Shown in pieces: positions 1 through 8,593 of a stretch of DNA of 60,880 bases (its first letter is position 1; the number at the start of each line of letters is the position of its first letter). Under the pieces are notes generated by a model, which ran no database searches, was not told where the DNA came from, and saw only the letters and a list, made by a program, of their open reading frames with translations. A program made the translations under genes and the position numbers. This DNA comes from Paraburkholderia dilworthii (GTDB lineage: Bacteria > Pseudomonadota > Gammaproteobacteria > Burkholderiales > Burkholderiaceae), in the NCBI RefSeq assembly GCF_000472525.1, contig NZ_AWZT01000043.1:180-61059 (forward strand), in the 5' to 3' direction.

Positions 1-94
1 CGAATAGATTTGAGCAAGCCAAAAACAACATCGAAAACCAGCATTGCAAAAATGGGGGCGACCATAGATTTTGACTAACAACAAGCAAGAAGTG

Positions 95-232
95 ATGGAA
101 GTGTTGACGGGACCGGAGCGCCGGCGGCGGTGGTCAGCCGAAGAGAAGCTGACGATGGTGCGAGAGAGTTTCGAGCCGGGTAAGTCGGTCTCGATGGTTG
201 CACGCACCGTGCTGCCTTGGCCTTTTTGTTAA
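95..232 (+). pseudogene. IS transposase OrfA fragment (HTH_Tnp_1 type)
   Basis: A short reading frame begins with a start like that of OrfA proteins of IS3/IS2- or IS66-type elements: residues 7-20 read PERRRRWSAEEKLT and are followed by a helix-turn-helix beginning (ESFEPGKSVSMVAR). Full-length OrfA proteins of this class run to about 90-130 residues. Here the match stops after about 38 residues, and the frame closes 7 codons later in unrelated sequence ending in TAA at 230-232. The element is therefore truncated on its 3' side and no OrfB is present. IS3 and IS66 types share this N-terminus, so the exact family is not assigned. Confidence 0.65.
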
Positions 233-377
233 CGGCACGCTTCGGTGATCCCGGAGGCACAATGCAGAGCTGATGACCCGCAGGACGAATTGACGATCCG
301 GGCGAGGGATGAGTTCGAACGGCCTTGCCCTCAAAGGGCGGCGCGGCCGTATCACGGACCCGCTCAGTGTACTTCTG

Positions 378-870
378 TCAGAACTTATGGCGGATGCCGA
401 CTGCGGCCAGTGCCTGCGTATCCGAACCGGAATTGACGCCGTATGAGCCAATTGAAGCGTTAGCAGCAATCACGCGTCCGGCGGCGTTGAGCGTCGTGCC
501 ACTGGACTTCTGATACCCCGCTAACGCATACAGGTCCGTGCGTTTTGACAGGCGTAGTCGTAACCGATATTGAACTGGTTATAGCTTGCCGAAGCAGCGC
601 CGTCTGATTTCGTATAGTTGTAGCCGAACGCAGCGCGGGAGGCCGGCGTGAACTGGCACGCCACCAGTAATGCGACGGAATTGAATTTCTCCGTTTCTCT
701 GAACGTCGACCGGGTAGCGACCGTATTGCATGTTGCTGTACGACAAACCCAGCGTCAGTGAGCCCAGCGTATAGCGCGCTCCAACCCGCGCGATCTGTAT
801 AGACCTTGCCGAGGCTTAGCCGCAAGCCCGCAGCGATGTATTTGCACTTGCGACCAGCGTCGTCTGGCAA
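378..870 (-). pseudogene. Outer-membrane porin (OmpC-like, Burkholderia type), frameshifted C-terminal remnant
   Basis: Joining the minus-strand frames recovers the last third of a Gram-negative porin. The recognisable stretches are ARYTLGSLTLGLSYSNMQYG, then FTPASRAAFGYNYTKSDGAA, then ASYNQFNIGYDYA, SKRTDLYALAGYQKSSGTT and the end DTQALAAVGIRHKF with its stop at 378-380. The terminal phenylalanine and alternating beta-strand pattern are typical of these porins. At least three frame changes separate the stretches and the N-terminal two thirds are missing, so no porin can be made. It belongs to the cluster of decayed genes at this end of the window. The frames are seen directly; the family call rests on recalled porin sequences. 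Confidence 0.8.
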
Positions 871-881
871 TCTGACCGCTC

Positions 882-1220
882 CTACGAGAGGGACGGCGTC
901 AGTACACCGCCGATCTGCAGAGCGATCTGAAGTGCCGCAAACGCGACGATAGCGATGCTGCCGAGCAGAGCCACCGTTCGCTGCAAGTCCGCGACGCGGG
1001 GAGCATGACGTAGTGCAAGGCGCCCAACGCCGCGGTTCAGGCCGGATGCACAAAGACCGACAAGCGTGACCGTCACCGTGACGCCCAATGCCATAGCCAA
1101 TGTGGCTGAGACGCCTGCCTCGGGCACGTGGGCGCCTACCGAAACGACGAGCACAAAGATCGCTCCCGCACACGGCAGCATGCCCGCGCCCAGCCCGGTC
1201 AGGCAGATCTGCAACAGCAT
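882..1220 (-). pseudogene. C-terminal fragment of a NicO/RcnA-like nickel-cobalt transporter
   Basis: An open frame of 112 residues has three hydrophobic segments. It carries a motif GAGMLPCAGAIFVLV, which resembles the PCxxAxxVL segment of NicO/RcnA-family metal efflux or uptake permeases. Family members are about 300-370 residues, and only the C-terminal third is present. No in-frame N-terminal half with the His-rich metal-binding segments is visible upstream (above 1220). The piece sits between the porin remnant and a featureless stretch, which supports decay. A different polytopic transporter with a similar motif remains possible. Confidence 0.5.
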
Positions 1221-1714
1221 ACCGTTGGTCTTCAGGACGAAGCAGCGCTACCGTAACTGCCCGAGGTACACGACCTGCCATGCCTCGTGGAGCGTGGCTA
1301 TCTGCTCCGCTCACTGGTGGTCAGCGTGCTCACGAGCGCATCAATCTGCTCAAGCGACAACCAGGGATATCGACAAAAAAAAACGGCAGTGCGAGACGCG
1401 GCTCGACCTTTTGTATCATGGCTGGCCCGTGCGGCGGACATTTCCTCGAAGTTGGCACCGGTTCGTCGGAGACGCCTCCATACCGCCTTTTTCAGCAGGC
1501 TCGTAGCCTAACAGTCATAGGCTCTCGCCATTCCGTCGCCGCTCGTATCCCCTGGAGCTACATTTCGAACAGTTTGACTAGCGGCCCGGTCAGTAGGATG
1601 AATCCTCTGGCGGGATGGTTGCGACCACGCTGCGTCTTCCGCAGACTCTCTTCCGCCTCGATCAATGGACATAGCCTGCGATTTCTGCTCGCTTACCAGC
1701 GAATGAATCGCAAT
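1221..1714. other. Stretch without an intact gene; one coding-like remnant on the minus strand
   Basis: No intact gene is recognised. On the minus strand an open stretch at about 1558-1692 ends HPARGFILLTGPLVKLFEM before a stop at 1558-1560. It looks like the C-terminus of a real protein with no start or upstream part, and I could not assign it to a family. An A-rich run (nine A) lies at about 1375-1383. The stretch is downstream of gntP and part of the decayed segment. Confidence 0.4.
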
Positions 1715-3100
1715 TCAATGAACAGGAATTGCTACGTTGAAAATCAGCACCATGATTAAGCCCACCACAGCCACGATGGATTGAACCACTGAGATGGTTG
1801 TGGTGGCTTCGCCCATGGTCATGCCAAAGGATTCCTTGACCATCCAGAAGCCGGCGTGGTTTGCATAGTTGAAAAACAGCGAGCCGCAGCCAATGGACAA
1901 GGCCAGCAAAGGCAAGCTCAGGCTGGGATCGGCGCCGGCCAGCGGCGCGAGCAAGCCGGCTGCGCCCACGATACCCACGGTGGCTGAGCCGGTGGAGACG
2001 GAGAGCAGCATGGCGATCAACCAGCCCAGAATCAGCGGGGGAAAGGCAAACTGCTGCGTCAGATGCACGATGGCATCGCCAACCTTGGCACTGGTCAGCA
2101 TTTGCTGGAAGGCGCCGCCTCCGGCGATAATCATGATGATGGAGGCGATGGGCTTGAGACTCGTGCTTAGCGCGCCGCGCAGCTTTTCGGTATCGCCTCC
2201 GCGCGCGATGACCAGAGCCGCGATGGCGAACAATACACCCAGAAACATCGCGATCAAGGGATCGCCCAAAAAGCCGGCCGCATGCAGGACCGGATTGCCC
2301 TTCGGCAGCACCATTTCAGCGACGGCGTGAACCAGCATCAAGATCGCGGGTAGCAAGGCTGCCAGCACGCCGAGCCCGACGCTGGGCCGCGGGCCACCGC
2401 TCGCCTTCTCGGTGAGGGTAAACTGATCCAGCAAGGCCTGATCGGGTTTGGTGCTCATGCGCGGCGAAATGAATGCGCCATAGAGCGGACCGCCCAGAAC
2501 CATGGCCGGAATGGCGGCGAGAAAGCCATACAGCATGGTGGGGCCCACCGAGGTTTTAAGGGTGGCGATGGCTGTCAAAGGGCCCGGGTGGGGCGGCACC
2601 ATGCCGTGCATCGCGGCGAGAGCCGAGATCACCGGAACGCCGACGTACACATAAGCCGAGCCTTTGAAACGAGCGTGGTTTTCCAGCTTGCGCGCCACGC
2701 TGAATATCAGAGGCAGCATGACCACCAAACCCACCTCGAAAAACATGGGAATGCCCACCACAAAGGCCACCAGCATCATGGCCCAAGGGATCATTCGATC
2801 CGAAGCATGCCTTAACATGGTTTCGGCGATTTGCTCCGTGATGCCGGCATCGGCAAGAATCTTGCCCAGCATGGCGCCCAGTGCGATCACGACCCCCACC
2901 GCGCCCAACGTTTTGCCCGCGCCGTTAATCAGGTGCTTGACGATGCTTCCGGGCTCCATGCCGGTTGCAAAGCCCACGCCAATGGAAACGACAAGCAGGG
3001 CTAGAAGCGGGTGCATCTTGAGGCGCGATACGATGAGCGCGACCAGCACCAACACGCTGACCAGCGCGGTCAACAACAGCTGTATATCTAGATGGGTCAT
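1715..3100 (-). CDS. GntP-family gluconate/organic acid:H+ symporter
   Basis: A 461-residue polytopic inner-membrane permease of the GntP family (GntT/GntP/IdnT-like), expected to import gluconate or a related sugar acid with protons. The family signature is visible as GMVPPHPGPLTAI near residue 175, with about 12-14 hydrophobic segments over the whole length and the usual end SLFFNYANHAGFWMVKESF followed by two more membrane helices. Length matches the family norm of about 440-465. The start was set at 3100 (MTHLDIQLL); the frame is open further upstream, but that extension is polar and not family-like. The GntR-type regulator lies 97 bp upstream on the same strand. No gluconate kinase or dehydratase is in the window, so the substrate is inferred only from family. 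Confidence 0.88.
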   Translation of the reverse strand: MTHLDIQLLLTALVSVLVLVALIVSRLKMHPLLALLVVSIGVGFATGMEPGSIVKHLINGAGKTLGAVGVVIALGAMLGKILADAGITEQIAETMLRHASDRMIPWAMMLVAFVVGIPMFFEVGLVVMLPLIFSVARKLENHARFKGSAYVYVGVPVISALAAMHGMVPPHPGPLTAIATLKTSVGPTMLYGFLAAIPAMVLGGPLYGAFISPRMSTKPDQALLDQFTLTEKASGGPRPSVGLGVLAALLPAILMLVHAVAEMVLPKGNPVLHAAGFLGDPLIAMFLGVLFAIAALVIARGGDTEKLRGALSTSLKPIASIIMIIAGGGAFQQMLTSAKVGDAIVHLTQQFAFPPLILGWLIAMLLSVSTGSATVGIVGAAGLLAPLAGADPSLSLPLLALSIGCGSLFFNYANHAGFWMVKESFGMTMGEATTTISVVQSIVAVVGLIMVLIFNVAIPVH

Positions 3101-3197
3101 AGACGAATTCAGGTCGATGGTGAAAGGGCTGTTTTTGGGGACAGCGGCAGTTATGTTGTTACCGCTACGAACAACGCATTTTTGATGGTGCAGATCG

Positions 3198-3920
3198 CTA
3201 GCGGATCTCCGCCTGATAGATGAATTCGCTGGCGGGTCCGCGCGAGCGGCGCCATTCGAGCGGCTGTCGGTCATAGCCGTACGCAAGACGCTCGATTACG
3301 ACAGCCGGCGTACCCGGCTCAATGTGTAAGAGCCTTGCGTGTAGCGGGCCAACGGCCTCGACGGTCAGAGTTTCCGTGGCGGACGCCACAATCTGGTTGC
3401 ACTGCGCCTCGTACACCGGATACAAGAGGTCACCGACTTCGCTCAGGTCCATTTGTGCAAACGCCGCAAAACGCACGTAGGGCAACCAGATTTCCTCAAC
3501 GAGTATCGGCACGCCGTCGATCAGTCGCACGCGCGACATCTGAATCACGCGCGCGCTATTCGAAATCTGCAATATCGCAGCGACAGCCAACGGTGCGTCG
3601 ACCACCTCGCGGCGCAAGATGCGGCTCTCTGGAATGCGGCGTTCGCCGTGCCGCGTCTGGAAGCGGAAAAAGCGAAATAGGGAACCGTCTAAGTTCGCTC
3701 GCCGCACGAACGTGCCTCTACCCTGAAAGCGCTCAAGCAGACCTTCCGCTACGAGCAGGTCGACGGCCTTGCGGACTGTCCCGATGGCCAGGCCGTAGCT
3801 TTTGGCGAGCGCCTGTTCCGTCGGAATTGCCTCACCAGGGCGCCAATGGCGAGCCGCGATAAGAGCGACCATCTCCTCCCGTAAGCGCTGGTAACGGGGC
3901 AATCGATTAGCGGCGTCCAT
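3198..3920 (-). CDS. GntR-family (HutC/FarR subfamily) transcriptional regulator
   Basis: A 240-residue DNA-binding repressor. Residues 5-75 form the winged helix typical of GntR proteins (RYQRLREEMVALI, then GEAIPTEQALAKSYGLAIGT, ending FQGRGTFV). Residues about 95-235 form a UTRA effector-binding domain, which places it in the HutC/FarR subfamily. The start at 3920 is supported by GGAGG five bases upstream on the minus strand. It precedes the GntP permease on the same strand and most likely controls it, and itself, in response to a sugar acid or a phosphorylated derivative. Two AT-rich sites just upstream of its start look like operators. The effector is not deducible from sequence. Confidence 0.88.
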   Translation of the reverse strand: MDAANRLPRYQRLREEMVALIAARHWRPGEAIPTEQALAKSYGLAIGTVRKAVDLLVAEGLLERFQGRGTFVRRANLDGSLFRFFRFQTRHGERRIPESRILRREVVDAPLAVAAILQISNSARVIQMSRVRLIDGVPILVEEIWLPYVRFAAFAQMDLSEVGDLLYPVYEAQCNQIVASATETLTVEAVGPLHARLLHIEPGTPAVVIERLAYGYDRQPLEWRRSRGPASEFIYQAEIR

Positions 3921-3937
3921 CGCTGCCTCCTTTCAAT

Positions 3938-3949
3938 TCATATATATGA
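3938..3949. promoter_or_regulatory. Candidate GntR operator, site 1 (TCATATATATGA)
   Basis: A perfect 12-bp palindrome lies 17 bases upstream of the regulator start, between the ribosome binding site and the rest of the promoter region. GntR/HutC proteins bind short AT-rich palindromes, and autoregulation is common in the family. Palindromy and position are observed; binding is inferred. Confidence 0.55.
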
Positions 3950-4049
3950 TTTCACATTTACGTCGTGTGCGGAACGGGGATAACCCTTGGTTACTCCCTT
4001 GATCGGCGGGGTTGTTGACGCTCGTAGCCAGCAAAGCGACCCAATTTGA

Positions 4050-4061
4050 CGTATATATGAA
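4050..4061. promoter_or_regulatory. Candidate GntR operator, site 2 (CGTATATATGAA)
   Basis: A second copy sharing the core TATATATGA lies 112 bp from site 1 (start to start). It is an imperfect palindrome. Two similar sites flanking the putative promoter of the gntR-gntP unit would allow cooperative or looping repression. This is inference from similarity and position. Confidence 0.45.
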
Positions 4062-4620
4062 TTTGTCCGCGACGGATTCAAGGCCGGCGCCATGGCTGCC
4101 GAGCAGGCTGCCGTGAAGGGCATCAGCTGGCGGATGCCCCTACTGACCATGATGTTCCCGATAGCTACGTTCGCCGACGCGCTTAAGCGCGCCGGCGCGG
4201 CGGTTGCTGCTGGGTTGTCTACAACGACCGATCGCCCACGGAACATCGCGCAGCCTTACTCGCGGATGGCCAGCCGCCGCTGGGTTGCTGACCTGCTTTT
4301 GGTCTCGATAGGCCGGGCGGATGTGCCGTGCGCCACGACGACCTTGTCGACGCCAACAAGTGCGCCCGCGGGAGATGCGGAAATACATGGAAGGTCACCC
4401 CCCTCTCGGCCAGAAAGGGGCATTCGTCTCGCCCGCCATTTGGACATTCGTACGACCGCTTCGCTTCGTGAACGGCTGTTTGACCACCGACCATATGCCT
4501 CGCATCATCCGCCGGGGCCGACATTCGCGATAGCGCATTCTAAGCCGCGTCGGACGACCGTTTCCAAGACGATCGATCTCTCGTTTTCGATCCACTTGGG
4601 AAGTTCAATCGATCAACAAT
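4062..4620. other. No recognisable gene; probable eroded coding DNA
   Basis: Several overlapping open frames exist on both strands, but none shows a recognisable domain, a convincing start or a family-like composition. The high GC content and long open frames suggest former coding DNA. It lies between the gntR promoter and the DUF72 remnant. Confidence 0.35.
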
Positions 4621-5085
4621 TCACCCACGACGTCTTCTCCTGAGTACGCACATCGCTGAGGAGGGGCGGTTCGCAACGACGAGCTTGGGGACGGTCAAGA
4701 TGTGTTGACTACCCCATACGCGCAGTGAGGCTAGTCGCACAATTTCATCGTTGGCCGCCGTCAGCCACTTGTAGTAGCCCGAGATCGTCCCGGCTAAGAT
4801 CCCTAGCGCCTCGAACTCCTGACTTGAATGTTTATCGTTTGCTTGACTGGCCTCGATTTCGACGTATTTGATTCGCTGCACATTCATCGTCGCGACTGCG
4901 GTTCCCGCTTGCCAGTCCGAATGAAGCATCAGGTAGAAGGCGATCTGCTTGTCCTTCTCCTGCGCGATCTCGTGCCCTTCGGAAAAGAAGCTGAGGGCGC
5001 TGATCGTGAAAATCGCTTGATTGTCGTCGCGGAGTAAGCCCGGGTGGCCGGGGTCCGCGTGGACGCGGCCAACAAAGGGAGGCAT
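4621..5085 (-). CDS. Unrecognised 154-residue ORF, possibly a gene fragment
   Basis: The middle of this frame reads like a genuine soluble protein (QIAFYLMLHSDWQAGTAV and EFEALGILAGTISGYYKWLT). The ends do not: the N-terminal part overlaps the out-of-frame end of the DUF72 remnant and the C-terminus is an Arg-rich tail. No ribosome binding site is evident for the first ATG. I recognise no family. It may be the central piece of a broken gene. It sits inside the decayed left segment, so I treat it as doubtful. Confidence 0.3.
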   Translation of the reverse strand: MPPFVGRVHADPGHPGLLRDDNQAIFTISALSFFSEGHEIAQEKDKQIAFYLMLHSDWQAGTAVATMNVQRIKYVEIEASQANDKHSSQEFEALGILAGTISGYYKWLTAANDEIVRLASLRVWGSQHILTVPKLVVANRPSSAMCVLRRRRRG

Positions 5086-5434
5086 AGCTCACGAAGGATC
5101 TCGCCCGGCGTGTCTTTGTAGTAGAGGTTTTTTGTCGCTAGCCGGGAGCGCTGCCTGTATATCCTTGGGTAGCTTGGCTCAGTCGGTTTGATGCCCGGTG
5201 AACAGACGGAAGGCTTTATGTTGAAGGTGAAATGCGCTGGCGTGCGCTCTGCCCAAAGCACCGAGTTGGAGGGGCTCGGCATCGCGTAATTGCTCGAATC
5301 CACCTCAACCAACGGAAACTGCGTAGCGTAGAACCGCAACCGGGCCTCAGCACTGTGCAGCCAGGAGGATAAAAGCGCTTGCACGTGATCAGCGTCGGGT
5401 AAGTCCAACTTGCCGTTCCGACCGAAATAGTCAT
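5080..5434 (-). pseudogene. DUF72-family protein, shattered N-terminal half
   Basis: The minus strand begins like a DUF72 (YecE-like) protein: MTISVGTASWTYPTLI and KRFYPPG from the ATG at 5434. It then shifts frame to LRFYATQFPLVEVDSSNYAM and ERTPAHFTFNIKP, and further on LYYKDTPGEILREL is recognisable. These are the consecutive N-terminal blocks of the family, normally in one frame of about 250-300 residues. At least one frame change and the loss of the C-terminal half show that the gene is dead. DUF72 proteins have a TIM-barrel-like fold of uncertain function. Confidence 0.75.
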
Positions 5435-6826
5435 TGGAGTCTCCGTGTCATCAATAGTGTCGATGCACGCGGCGTCCTTGATCCTCGAACTACGGATCAA
5501 TGCGAACCTGCACGACCGTCAGCCTGTTATCGGCGCTTCTTTGCATTGTCTCTTCCTGTCGCGCGCAGCCTTGGTCAGTCGGCATCCTTTAACATCGCAC
5601 GGCTCACACGGGCCCGCGCACCCGTTGCGGTCCTGGCGGCTCCTTGCGGCGTGACCTGCACCGACCTTGCGATGCTGATCGTCCGGACCTCAAAACCAAT
5701 CTTGGTCCTGAACGTCATTGCTTTGCCCGATCCCTGCCGCTGATGGGCGTTGCGTCCGAAGCGATCTGAGCGCGCGCGTATCCGCGCTGACATCAAATCC
5801 ACGGGATTCACCATTGACGCCTGTGACCCTTGCGGCAGGCCAGGCTGACGGGGAGGTAGTGCCCGAAGTGGACGGGCGAATGCGCGAAAAGACGCCACTT
5901 GGGGGCTCTGATTGCCAGTTTGCGGCCGGGCGATTGCCGCTAAGTTTCAGCAATCGACATGCGGTTTGCGATGAACCAGGCATAGCTGCGGCGCGTTAGT
6001 AGGAAAACTAGCCGGCGCGTGTGCGTTCTGGCGGTAGCGCCATAACCCCACGACCGTCGCTCTGGCTCCGCCCGCATTTTCTACGGTGTGTGGTTTAACA
6101 CTCTTTAATAGTTCTTTTCTGGCGGCTTATATATCATGCGCGAGTTCTCGCGAATCAATTACAAAATCTTTCCTCTGGAGTGCTGCTTCTGGCCGGGTAC
6201 GGAGCGTGAGCTTCACATGTCGAGCCATGGTAGGCGCCTCCCCGAGGCAAGCAATCTCACGTCCGCGAGCGCACGAAGACCTACCCGTTCTCAGAAACTG
6301 CGCTGACGCATCAAGTACGTCGCGCTTGTCGCTAAAAAACGGTCTTTAACCGAATCGCATATTTGAGGGCGGTGGCGGCTAATAAGAAGCGTAGCCAACT
6401 ACTGTCAAGGGGGAAACGCATGACCAGCAAATTAACGAGCTGTCAGTCTCGTGTCGGTCCACTGGATCGAATGCCGCAACCCTTGGGGGGAAGCGCGCTT
6501 CTGTGCCGCAACGAAGTGCGATCTGTCTTGCCGCGCTTGCGTGTATTGCGGCCGACCATCCCGTCATTGTCTTACGCCAATTGCGCGACGTCGAACAACG
6601 CGACGACTTGCGACTCGAGCACGCCGTCCCGGTGGACGACCACCATTGGGACCCGACCGACCCCTGCTTCAGGTGCCGCAGTAATAGTGGGTACAAACGC
6701 CCACATTGCAGTGGGCGATATGCATGGCGTCCTTTCGTCTTGTTGTGCAAAAAACCGGACGCTACCACCCACTCGGAATTCAACAAGGGCCATTTTCGAG
6801 TCTCAACTAACGGCCATAACCAACCT
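5435..6826. other. 1.4-kb stretch without a recognisable gene, upstream of the two-partner secretion locus
   Basis: Open frames are present on both strands (for example around 5575-5998 and 6363-6826), but none has a recognisable domain or reliable start. The frame of tpsB is open back to 6503, but that extension lacks any secretion-protein feature and precedes a clear signal peptide, so it is treated as non-coding. A locally AT-rich patch at 6085-6180 (TTTAACACTCTTTAATAGTT, then TTATATATCATG) is the most promoter-like part and could drive the secretion operon; I could not fix -35 and -10 boxes with confidence. Confidence 0.4.
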
Positions 6827-8572
6827 ATGACCCTCCGAAGAAAACTTCCTACTCCTATTGGTCTGGCGATCCTGGTCCTCGCGGCTCCTGCGTACGCGCA
6901 ATCTTTACCGAATGCAGGTTCGCTCCTGAACCAGCAGCAAATCGCCCCGCAACCGCGCGCACCGCAATCGACAACCCCGGAGGAAGTCATTCCGTCCGAA
7001 GCTGCACCGGGCGCAGCCGAACCGGAAGTCGGCCCGAGCGTGACGCTGAAGTCCATCACCTTCAACGGTGACAAGAGTGTGGCGGATGCAGAAGATCTGC
7101 AGTCTGTTACTGCCTCGATGGTCGGCAAGAAACTGACCCACGCGGGCTTGCAAAAAATCGCAGATACGATCACCCAATATCTGCGCGGACGAGGCTACGC
7201 ACTCGCTTACGCCTACCTCGCACCCCAGGACCTGACGGCGGGCGATCTCGTCATCACGATCGTGGAAGGCCGTCTGGAATCGGGCAAGGATCGCGTAACC
7301 ATCCATGGCAAAACGCGCAGCAGCAACGAACGTATCGCTGCTATCGCGAACGCGGCCCTTCCGACCGATCGCCCGCTGAAGAAGGAAGACCTCGAACGCG
7401 CACTTCTGCTCATCAACGACCGTCCGGGCGTGAGCGCCAAGGCTATCCTGCAAAAGGGTGCTCAACCGGGCACCAGTAAGCTTCTCGTTGAAACGACGCC
7501 GACCCCGATCGTCAACGGCCAACTGTCGATCGACAACTATGGCAACCGCAGCACGGGCATCGAGCGCGGCACGGCAACGTTCTTCGTGAATGATCCGCTC
7601 GGTCTGGGTGATCAAGTCACGCTCGGTCTGAGCAAGAGCCAAGGCACGGAAGTCGCCAACCTCGGCTACAGCCTGCCGCTGACGCCCACTGGCCTGACCC
7701 TGTTGCTGGGCGGCTCGTATCTGCATTATCGCGTGGTTCAGGAGGCTTACTCGGCCCTCGACCTGCGCGGTTCGGCTGTGACTGGTTCGGTCGGTTTGAA
7801 TTACCCGATCATTCGTACGCGCACGCAGAACCTCAATGCGACCGTGATGTACGACTACAAGTATCTGAAGGACAGCGCGCTTGACGTGAGCCTGAGCAAA
7901 CGCAAGCTTGACAACCTGACGTTCTCGCTGTCGGGCAACCGTTACGATGGTCTGCTGCAAGGTGGTGTGACGGAAGGCCGGGCCGCAGTGACGTTTGGTC
8001 ACGTCGATCTGTCGGGCAACCCGGTCGATCAACTGGCGGACTCGATGACGGCGGGCACGCAAGGGACGTTCACGAAACTCACTGCGAACTTCGACCGTCT
8101 GCAAACCCTCGACCAGAACTGGAGCGTTTATGGCGGTTGGGCGGGTCAATTGTCGAACACGAACCTCGACAGTTCGGAAAAGTTCCTGCTCGGGGGGCCG
8201 ACTGGCGTTCGCGGTTATCCGGTCGGTGAAGGTTCGGGCGACGAAGGCTGGATGGGGACGGTTGAACTGCGCCGCTTCGTGAATATCGGCGTTCCGTCCG
8301 TCAAGGTTCAAGCGCTTGGATTCGTGGATGTCGGCCAGATTCGTTTGCACCACACCGGTTACGCCGGTTCGCAAATCAACGAAGGCCACACGAACAAGGT
8401 GACGTTGACCTCGGCAGGTCTGGGCGTGAACGTGTGGAGCGGTCGCTGGAACGCACACGCGGCTGTTGCACGGACGATCGGCCGCAATGATGGCGCTTCG
8501 CTGGCGGGTAACAACGCCGATGGCCTGGATACCAGCTGGCGCGCGTGGCTCCAACTCGGTATGGCTTTCTGA
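6827..8572 (+). CDS. TpsB outer-membrane transporter (ShlB/FhaC/HecB family)
   Basis: A 581-residue Omp85-superfamily protein that exports its TpsA partner across the outer membrane. Residues 1-24 form a signal peptide ending APAYAQ. A proline-rich segment follows, then two POTRA-like regions at about residues 65-225 (SVTLKSITFNGD, GYALAYAYLAPQDLTAG, VEGRLESG), then a 16-strand-type beta barrel. The conserved loop-6 motif VRGY is at residues 461-464 in the context GGPTGVRGYPVGEG, and the protein ends in an aromatic strand with a terminal Phe. The start was chosen at the signal peptide. No strong ribosome binding site precedes it. The tpsA gene starts 21 bp downstream, the usual tpsB-tpsA order. 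Length matches the family. Confidence 0.93.
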   Translation: MTLRRKLPTPIGLAILVLAAPAYAQSLPNAGSLLNQQQIAPQPRAPQSTTPEEVIPSEAAPGAAEPEVGPSVTLKSITFNGDKSVADAEDLQSVTASMVGKKLTHAGLQKIADTITQYLRGRGYALAYAYLAPQDLTAGDLVITIVEGRLESGKDRVTIHGKTRSSNERIAAIANAALPTDRPLKKEDLERALLLINDRPGVSAKAILQKGAQPGTSKLLVETTPTPIVNGQLSIDNYGNRSTGIERGTATFFVNDPLGLGDQVTLGLSKSQGTEVANLGYSLPLTPTGLTLLLGGSYLHYRVVQEAYSALDLRGSAVTGSVGLNYPIIRTRTQNLNATVMYDYKYLKDSALDVSLSKRKLDNLTFSLSGNRYDGLLQGGVTEGRAAVTFGHVDLSGNPVDQLADSMTAGTQGTFTKLTANFDRLQTLDQNWSVYGGWAGQLSNTNLDSSEKFLLGGPTGVRGYPVGEGSGDEGWMGTVELRRFVNIGVPSVKVQALGFVDVGQIRLHHTGYAGSQINEGHTNKVTLTSAGLGVNVWSGRWNAHAAVARTIGRNDGASLAGNNADGLDTSWRAWLQLGMAF

Positions 8573-8593
8573 TCGATTCTAAAAGGACCTCAA

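Noticed and set aside
6905..8554. A 549-codon open frame on the minus strand opposite tpsB
   Set aside because: It is the antisense shadow of a clear coding gene; composition is Arg/Val/His-rich with no domain, and high GC content keeps such frames open.
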